From contig JAQUEL010000073.1 in assembly GCA_028685295.1 (NCBI GenBank), positions 1 through 9,527 on the forward strand: a stretch of 9,527 nucleotides of DNA, read 5' to 3'. Positions within the stretch are counted from its first letter, which is position 1; every line of letters starts with the position of its first letter. Below the pieces are notes generated by a model. That model did no database searches and was not told the DNA's origin. It saw nothing but the letters and a program-made list of their open reading frames with translations. Of this stretch, positions 1 to 4,133 are shown in pieces. The position numbers and the translations under genes were made by a program. Source of the DNA: a bacterium. GTDB lineage: Bacteria; UBP13; UBA5359.

Positions 1-25
1 TTAAAGACACAGCATAGGAGGCTCC

Positions 26-124
26 ATGTCAACCGAGGAAGATAAAAATTTCCACAGATTACTAATGGGACATTTTCATAAGTTAATTTGCACCCTAAAA
101 AGGGACATTTTCATAAGTTATTGA
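26..124 (+). CDS. Possible 32-codon ORF across the IS terminal repeats
   Basis: An ATG at 26 is preceded by a perfect AGGAGG at 16-21 with good spacing, and the frame stays open for 32 codons (product begins MSTEEDKNFH) to a TGA at 122-124. The frame runs through both 19-bp terminal repeats, so the 3' half of any product is dictated by the IS end. It may be a chance frame, or the fragment of a gene interrupted by or hitch-hiking in the element. No family is recognised. The ribosome binding site is the only positive evidence. Confidence 0.2.
   Translation: MSTEEDKNFHRLLMGHFHKLICTLKRDIFISY
67..120 (+). repeat. Pair of 19-bp direct repeats (IS terminal repeats)
   Basis: The identical 19-mers at 67-85 and 102-120 start 35 bp apart. 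Subterminal repeats of this kind are transposase-binding sites in IS21-type elements. Here they lie within 60 bp of the proposed element end at 126. Confidence 0.8.
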
Positions 125-126
125 CA

Positions 127-274
127 GTGCTTGGATGCTGAGGCAAGTTGTTTGGGATGTAAGTCCGGTTGCAAGTTTAGGAGTCAGAAGACGGGAGTCA
201 GGAGGGTTGGGGTTGGGGTCGGTTGCTTAGTATTTAAGTGCGTTTGCAGGTTGGGGCGGGTTGTTTGGGATTGG
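127..274. other. Non-coding G-rich spacer between IS21-like end and IS110 remnant
   Basis: No convincing gene is visible on either strand. The stretch contains a direct repeat gttgtttgggat (148-159 and 260-271), a shorter repeat gggagtcag/ggagtcag, and a G-rich tract at 193-218. It lies immediately downstream of the 3' end of the recognisable IS110-transposase homology, so it may be the degraded non-coding end of that element. That assignment is inference. Confidence 0.4.
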
Positions 275-607
275 AGCACGTTTGCTGCCTTGCCTGACTG
301 CAATCCGGCTATACTGTGCCCAGATATGTCCCTTTCGTATGCTCAATTGCCTGGGCACATTCCACAAGAGTGGCTCTCAGATGCATGTTGCTCTTGCCGT
401 TTTCCCACTCCTACGCTTGCCGGTACTTTTGTTGTTCCCAGAGCATACTCCCGCCTAGGATACAAGATGATCTGCCGTTGGAAATCTGCTCCTATCTATC
501 CCTGTCTCGGCTATGATCTGCTCGGCTATCCATTCACCTATTCCAGGTATGCCATCTATAGCGGCAAGGGCCTTCTCAAAAGGGCGCATCCGCTCCTTAT
601 TCGTGTC
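275..607 (-). pseudogene. IS110-family transposase remnant (C-terminal transposase_20 part)
   Basis: Reading the minus strand from about 607 downward gives residues that align well with the C-terminal IS116/IS110/IS902 (transposase_20) domain: MRPFEKALAAIDG, then IPGIGEWIAEQIIAETGID, RFPTADHLVS, GNNKSTGKRRSGKT, LRATLVECAQAIEHTKGTYL and AQYSRIAVRQGSKRA. This is the part of the IS110 recombinase that carries the HhH-like IPGIG segment and the conserved serine region. The gene is dead. A TAG at 457-455 replaces the expected Trp of the LVSWAG motif. A one-base loss near 388-396 shifts the frame before LRATLVE. A second small loss near 316-322 restores it before QYSRI. The N-terminal DEDD half is absent and the homology stops at KRA (275), short of the usual C-terminus. 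The right-hand limit is uncertain by about 30 bp (590-620). It is antisense to the open frame leading into the MuF gene, so it marks the point where that gene was cut. Confidence 0.75.
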
Positions 608-1960
608 TTCGCTGGTCACGCTCTGGATGCCACGGCCAAGGGGTTGGACAAGGATCTGCTCTCCGCGCTGCGGCAGGGCATCAAGATCAGCTCTGAGGCG
701 GCAGTGGACGGGGCTATGCAGTCTACTATCAGCCTGACAGCTGGTGTATGGGGCAGGGCAGAGGTATCGGCGCTCTTTGCCGATGTCAACGATCGGGCGG
801 TGTTAAGCCTACTGTCTCGGAGCCGCTATGGTGGCGGTTTGAAGCTGTCAGATAGGGTATGGAAGACCAGCCGACACGCCAGGGTTTCAATCCAGCGGAT
901 CATCGAGGACGGCGTAGCCCGAGGCAGGAGTGCCAGGGATACGGCCAAGTTGCTGGAGAAATACCTGCAGCCGAATGTCTGGACGGCGCTCAAGGCTGAG
1001 ACACGGCGTAATTTGGGCACGCCCAGGGATGTGAGCATGGAGGCCATGCGTCTGGCGGTGACGGAGACGAACAACGCTTTTCACGAGGGGGCTATTGCCG
1101 GCTATCATATGATGCCGGGATATACGGGCAGTTACTGGAGGTTGTCAGGCAATCATCCACTGCATGACATCTGCGATGACTACGCGGCGCACAACGGCAA
1201 CGGGTTCTGGCCCAAGGGTGGGGAACCGCCTAAACCTCACCCGAATTGTCGCTGCCATCTGGAGCCGGCCACAGAGCCGCGGGAGGCCTTTACGGCACGC
1301 CTTAATAACTGGGCGGCTGATCCTGCTTCCGAGCCGGATATCGAGGAGTGGTACAACGACGGGCCGCGGCAGTTTCTTAAGCGCCCTGGTCTGGGTGTCA
1401 TGGTGACTCCGGGTATTGACCTGGCACGGCGGAGCATCACCAGCAGCATCTACGAGGCGCACGGCTGGACGCCAACGGCGAACAAGGCTGTGGCCGAGGT
1501 ATCGGAGGATATCCGGCAGCGCACAGTGGATGCAGGCGTGGAATTTGCTGCTATGGTGGATGCAGAGACTGGGGAAAAGGCTGGAGGCATAATCCAGGGT
1601 GAAAAGCGGGAGGCGTCAATAGGTAGGCATCTGCTGGCTATGCAGCCGCGGCGGCGCTATATAATGCTGCATACGCATTCCAGCAATACGGCGCCGAGTC
1701 TGGAGGACGTTAAACATCTTGCTGACCCCTGGCTTGAAAACAGAGTGCAAACGATGTATATTGTGGGGGTAGACGGAACCCGCTATCTCTTGTCCAGGAA
1801 GCCGGGGGCGAGGGTGGCAACTGCTGCCGAAACAATGAAGGCCTTCAGCGAAGAGGAGCGCCGTCTGGAGAAGGTGCATAAGAGCAAGAAAGCCTTATAT
1901 CATGCGTTGTGGAAGAACATCGCCGGTAAGCTGGGGTTGATCTATCACATGGAGGAATGA
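608..1960 (+). CDS. MuF/SPP1 gp7-like phage minor head protein with C-terminal JAMM-like domain, 5'-truncated
   Basis: The middle of this product is a phage head-morphogenesis (MuF, SPP1 gp7) domain. It has the helical segment IIEDGVARGRSARDTAKLL, the conserved helix VTETNNAFHEGAIAGYH, and the Cys/His signature DICDDYAAHN...HPNCRCHLEP (HPNCRC at 1238-1255). MuF proteins sit at the portal and act in DNA packaging or injection. After a linker, the C-terminal ~150 residues carry EFAAMVDAETG (Glu codon at 1541) and HTHSSNTAPSLED (1670-1708). This is the E...HxHx6SxxD pattern of a JAMM/JAB metal site, one residue shorter than the canonical x7 spacing. MuF proteins of temperate phages are known to carry exchangeable C-terminal toxin or enzyme domains. 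The frame is open back to 131, with an ATG at 467 behind AGGA, but everything left of about 605 is antisense to a transposase remnant. I therefore take the true N-terminus (and the portal gene expected upstream) as lost, and 608 as the approximate start of real homology. Whether it is still expressed is unclear. Confidence 0.8.
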   Translation, partial: FAGHALDATAKGLDKDLLSALRQGIKISSEAAVDGAMQSTISLTAGVWGRAEVSALFADVNDRAVLSLLSRSRYGGGLKLSDRVWKTSRHARVSIQRIIEDGVARGRSARDTAKLLEKYLQPNVWTALKAETRRNLGTPRDVSMEAMRLAVTETNNAFHEGAIAGYHMMPGYTGSYWRLSGNHPLHDICDDYAAHNGNGFWPKGGEPPKPHPNCRCHLEPATEPREAFTARLNNWAADPASEPDIEEWYNDGPRQFLKRPGLGVMVTPGIDLARRSITSSIYEAHGWTPTANKAVAEVSEDIRQRTVDAGVEFAAMVDAETGEKAGGIIQGEKREASIGRHLLAMQPRRRYIMLHTHSSNTAPSLEDVKHLADPWLENRVQTMYIVGVDGTRYLLSRKPGARVATAAETMKAFSEEERRLEKVHKSKKALYHALWKNIAGKLGLIYHMEE

Positions 1961-1963
1961 TTC

Positions 1964-2233
1964 ATGGCGCGGATAGTTAAACCGGAAGAATTTGCGAACT
2001 TAAGCGAATGCCAGGCTCTGGCTGAAGTGGAAGATATAGAACTGGAGTATGTTATTGACGATTTCGACGCGGCTTACGGCTTTTACGCTCTTGACATGGA
2101 TGGCGATATTGCCGAGGACAAGGCGAAGATACGCACGTTCGTCGAGAAGCTGGAGAGCGAAGAGCCTGATTTGTCTTACGATGAGATGTGCAACAGGATA
2201 AAGGCTGAATTTGGGATCAACGAGGCCGCTTAG
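1964..2233 (+). CDS. Small acidic protein downstream of the MuF gene (hypothetical; possible immunity protein)
   Basis: This 89-residue protein begins three bases after the MuF stop, with GGAGGA at 1951-1956 at ideal spacing, so it is translationally linked to the MuF gene. It is very acidic: roughly a quarter of residues are Asp/Glu, with clusters such as EVEDIELEYVIDDFD and DMDGDIAED. It has one Cys early and another in MCNRIK, no signal peptide and no membrane segment. The family is not recognised. Immunity genes of MuF-type polymorphic toxins are typically small, acidic and directly 3' of the toxin gene. That is the reason for the suggested role, which is inference. An ordinary small phage structural or accessory protein is the alternative. 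Confidence 0.75.
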   Translation: MARIVKPEEFANLSECQALAEVEDIELEYVIDDFDAAYGFYALDMDGDIAEDKAKIRTFVEKLESEEPDLSYDEMCNRIKAEFGINEAA

Positions 2234-2256
2234 GCCATAAAACAGATAGCGTTTTG

Positions 2257-2286
2257 AAGGGCGTCGGAAACGGCGCCTTTTCTGTT
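2257..2286 (+). terminator. Weak rho-independent terminator-like hairpin
   Basis: AAGG-G-CG (2257-2263) pairs with CGCCTT ending at 2279, leaving one bulged G and a GGAAAC-type loop. The stem is followed by TTTTCTGTT. An outer AACAGA (2240-2245)/TCTGTT (2281-2286) pair could extend it. It lies in the 67-bp gap between the acidic gene and the next phage gene, which has its own strong ribosome binding site. The short imperfect T-tract makes it weak. Confidence 0.4.
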
Positions 2287-2300
2287 GGGGAGGAGTTATT

Positions 2301-2549
2301 ATGGGCGAGAAGACGATGGCTGTTACCGGCACGGAGCTTGACAGGGTTCTGGTGACTTGCCCGGAATGCGGCCTGGGGCTGTATGTGGATTTGAACAAGT
2401 CTGTGGCAAAACAGCTCAGGGAGGGTTGCTGTCCCTGTGGGGCGTCTCTGCGCGATATGCGCGAGCTGGTGCTGGCATACCATACGGCGCTCTCTCTGAT
2501 ACGCGACAGGGGCCTTGAGATCTCCTTTGCGGTGAAGGGTGGTGATTGA
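2301..2549 (+). CDS. Small zinc-ribbon-like phage protein (hypothetical)
   Basis: This is an 82-residue protein with a clear ribosome binding site (GGGGAGGAG, 2287-2295) before the ATG. Two cysteine knuckles, CPEC at residues 20-23 and CCPCG at 43-47, are separated by about 20 residues. This is the spacing of a small four-Cys zinc ribbon. A helical tail (RELVLAYHTALSLI) follows. Such short zinc-ribbon proteins are common among the small genes of head modules in Firmicutes phages, but no specific function is recognised. The next gene begins directly after its stop (TGA then ATG), so the two were co-translated before that next gene was cut by the CRISPR array. Confidence 0.75.
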   Translation: MGEKTMAVTGTELDRVLVTCPECGLGLYVDLNKSVAKQLREGCCPCGASLRDMRELVLAYHTALSLIRDRGLEISFAVKGGD

Positions 2550-2693
2550 ATGAGCGGATATATAGTGAACAGGCCTGCGGCTCGGGATGCCGGCGGCAAG
2601 TTTACCGGAACGGTAGTCCGAAGCTCCGGGTCATGTGTGGTGCCTAACACGCCGAAGGCGCCGCCCGGACCGACAGTAATAAGTCAGATCGTT
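2550..2693 (+). pseudogene. 5' fragment of a phage gene truncated by the CRISPR array
   Basis: An ATG directly follows the upstream TGA (2547-2549), and the frame runs for 48 codons (starting MSGYIVNRPAARDAGG, with a Pro-rich NTPKAPPGPT near the end). At 2694 it enters the first CRISPR repeat exactly at the repeat edge. The frame continues through repeat, spacer and most of a second repeat as junk (VSIHAPARGATV...) to a stop at 2796-2798. No terminator or intergenic sequence precedes the repeat, so the gene appears cut rather than naturally short. The last ~35 bases (2659-2693) could alternatively be a spacer. The family is not recognised. Confidence 0.6.
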
Positions 2694-3258
2694 GTTTCAA
2701 TCCACGCCCCCGCAAGGGGGGCGACCGTGGGCAGGTCCAGATCGAGAGCAAGGACGACATGTTTCAATCCACGCCCCCGCAAGGGGGGCGACTTCTAGCA
2801 GCAGCTATATCCACAAGGGGAGTGTTGTTTCAATCCACGCCCCCGCAAGGGGGGCGACGCCTGATTGGGTGAGTTCCGGTATATTATAGAGGTTTCAATC
2901 CACGCCCCCGCAAGGGGGGCGACTGGTCGTGCCTCCGGCATTGGAGGTTGTCGCCCAGTTTCAATCCACGCCCCCGCAAGGGGGGCGACGTGTGCAAGGT
3001 TGTCATTCCAAAAATGGCCGAGCAAGTTTCAATCCACGCCCCCGCAAGGGGGGCGACAGATCAATCTTGCCCAAGTCTATCAGATCAGCCGCTGTTTCAA
3101 TCCACGCCCCCGCAAGGGGGGCGACGGCGACAGGCGGTAGATTACTCATGGAGCTGGACGTTTCAATCCACGCCCCCGCAAGGGGGGCGACAAAGTAAGC
3201 ACCTCCTTTAATCTTTTGTGTTTCTTGTTTCAATCCACGCCCCCGCAAGGGGGGCGAC
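2694..3258 (-). CRISPR. CRISPR array, subtype I-C-like repeat, 9 repeats and 8 spacers, no leader or cas genes
   Basis: Nine identical 32-bp repeats start at 2694, 2761, 2827, 2892, 2958, 3026, 3094, 3160 and 3227. On the plus strand each reads from GTTTCAATCCACG to GGGGGGCGAC. The minus-strand form begins GTCGCCCCCC and ends GTGGATTGAAAC, the signature of subtype I-C repeats, so the crRNA direction is minus. CGCCCCC and GGGGGCG form a 7-bp stem with a 5-nt loop, the Cas5-type processing hairpin. Spacers are 35, 34, 33, 34, 36, 36, 34 and 35 bp, all different, and none matches the rest of the window by eye. A leader would be expected right of 3258, but WYL coding sequence is found there. Neither terminal repeat is degenerate. 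No cas gene lies within the window, so interference and adaptation would need proteins encoded elsewhere. Confidence 0.97.
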
Positions 3259-3864
3259 CATATCGGAGCGTATATGGCACCAGGCTACCAGATACCATGC
3301 ACCATTGCGGTAATAAAGACGGTACGGATCCGCGGTACGCCGTGTCTGCGCATTCGTGCTGGCCGCGCGGTAGATTATGTCCACACTTTGCCGCTTCTCT
3401 ATTGCATGCGTTAGCTGATTGAAGAAACGGGCTGTCCTGACGCCGTCACCGCGCAGGGGAGGCAATTCAAGAAAAATATTATCCAGCAGAGAAGCGCTAT
3501 CGAAGGAAACCTCCTCAGGTAGCAGAGAGGATATACGATCAAAGGCATGCCGAACGGTATCTTCCAACACCGTGCCAGTGCATTGGCTGAGAATATTTCT
3601 GCCTAGATAGAGGGCCAAAAGCTCTCCCTCGGTAAAACGCAATGGCTGATGTAGACGAAAGTTCCGGTCAGGACAGTAATAGGAGCGATGACGGTGGCTG
3701 TATTCCAATGGCATGCAGTAAAATGTGCGCAGATCGTCAATATCCCGCTGCACGGTTCTGCGGCTGCATCCATACTCTTCGGCCAAGCTGTCGATCCTGA
3801 TATACTCTCCCTGCTGGAGCCTGTGAGCAATCTTGAAAAGGCGAAGCTGTGCAGCACGCCGCAT
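3259..3864 (-). pseudogene. HTH-WYL (YafY-type) transcriptional regulator, 3' part replaced by CRISPR array
   Basis: The start is the ATG at 3864 (AGGTGG five bases upstream); an in-frame GTG at 3873 is possible but poorer. Residues 5-60 form a winged HTH of the DeoR/HTH_11 type (IDSLAEEYGCSRRTVQRDIDDL). From about 140 a WYL ligand-binding domain begins, and the literal W-Y-L lies at 190-192 (NGAWYLVAWCHIRSDM). Full proteins of this family have about 300-330 residues. Here the homology stops after residue 202, where RTFRLDR-like sequence is expected. The CRISPR repeat begins at that codon boundary, and the frame continues as VAPLAGAWIET plus five residues to a stop at 3208. The WYL core is incomplete and the WCX tail is missing, so ligand sensing is probably lost although DNA binding could persist. 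WYL regulators often control CRISPR-cas and other defence loci, which fits a lost cas operon next door. Confidence 0.8.
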
Positions 3865-3902
3865 AAACACCACCTACCTATATCGATGATTGTGCCGAAA
3901 AT

Positions 3903-3937
3903 AGGCATGCCCCGTATCAGCAAGCATGCGCATGCCT
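3903..3937. promoter_or_regulatory. Candidate operator: inverted repeat AGGCATGC / GCATGCCT
   Basis: AGGCATGC (3903-3910) and GCATGCCT (3930-3937) are a perfect 8-bp inverted repeat. A third GCATGC core (3924-3929) is contiguous with the second arm. The cluster sits between the predicted WYL promoter and the WYL start codon, the classic place for an autoregulatory site. The assignment to the WYL protein is inference. Confidence 0.4.
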
Positions 3938-3951
3938 GCAGGTATAATAAC

Positions 3952-3980
3952 ATTATAAGCCATCGTACAGGCTGGAGCAA
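3952..3980 (-). promoter_or_regulatory. Predicted sigma-70-type promoter for the WYL gene
   Basis: On the minus strand a perfect TATAAT (3957-3952) is preceded by TTGCTC (3980-3975) with exactly 17 bp between. The -35 matches only 3 of 6 positions. Transcription would start near 3945, leaving an ~80-nt leader with the AGGCATGC palindrome. Because no terminator separates the WYL fragment from the array, this is also the nearest visible promoter that could transcribe the CRISPR array. Confidence 0.4.
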
Positions 3981-4037
3981 ATCGTTCGATTAGTCCCCTA
4001 GTCTCAAAACCTCCCTCATGCCTCGGGCCGGTATGCT

Positions 4038-4088
4038 TTACATATATTCACCCAATACTTCTTCACCGACCAGTATCTTCTCGATCAT
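4038..4088 (-). CDS. Possible 16-codon ORF with strong ribosome binding site
   Basis: In the 260-bp gap between the Rad50-like gene and the WYL gene, an ATG at 4088 is preceded by AAAGGAG with seven-base spacing and encodes MIEKILVGEEVLGEYM before a TAA. The ribosome binding site is better than that of several full genes here. It could be a short regulatory peptide, the 5' stub of a lost gene, or chance. No homologue is recognised. Confidence 0.25.
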   Translation of the reverse strand: MIEKILVGEEVLGEYM

Positions 4089-4133
4089 GGATAATCTCCT
4101 TTCCCGAACGCCGATCGATGCACGCTTGACGAG

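Larger units (their letters stand above)
1..126. mobile_element. Probable end of an IS21-like insertion sequence
   Basis: Two exact 19-bp copies of gggacattttcataagtta lie at 67-85 and 102-120, and the second runs straight into ttgaca, ending in ACA at 126. IS21-family elements typically carry several short repeats containing GGGACATTTTC near their termini and end in ...ACA/TGT..., so this looks like the terminal segment of such an element, with its istA/istB body lying outside the window to the left. No transposase coding sequence is visible here, so the family call rests only on the terminal-repeat pattern. The sequence just right of 126 is unrelated to the prophage genes further on, which fits an insertion boundary. 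Confidence 0.45.

Noticed and set aside
44-57. DnaA-box-like TTTCCACA near the left end and ATATCCACA in spacer 2
   Set aside because: They are single imperfect matches without clustering, AT-rich unwinding DNA or replication genes. One lies in an IS end and the other in a CRISPR spacer.
131-607. N-terminal extension of the MuF protein (starts at 131, 326 or 467)
   Set aside because: The translation is Cys-rich and low in typical coding character, and 275-607 is antisense to a recognisable IS110 transposase remnant. Even the ATG at 467 with AGGA upstream lies inside that remnant.
2000-2650. Long minus-strand ORF of 216 codons opposite the small phage genes
   Set aside because: It is antisense to three plus-strand genes with good ribosome binding sites and tight spacing, and it has no recognisable domain.
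2692-3248. Several overlapping ORFs on both strands within the array (products with SIHAPARGAT, FQSTPPQGGR or VAPLAGAWIET)
   Set aside because: They are translations of the 32-bp CRISPR repeat in different frames, not genes.
3259-3294. WYL sequence next to the array as a self-targeting spacer
   Set aside because: The coding homology continues smoothly for 600 bp beyond, and no TTC motif (GAA on the plus strand) occurs at 3292-3297, where a subtype I-C PAM would be needed.
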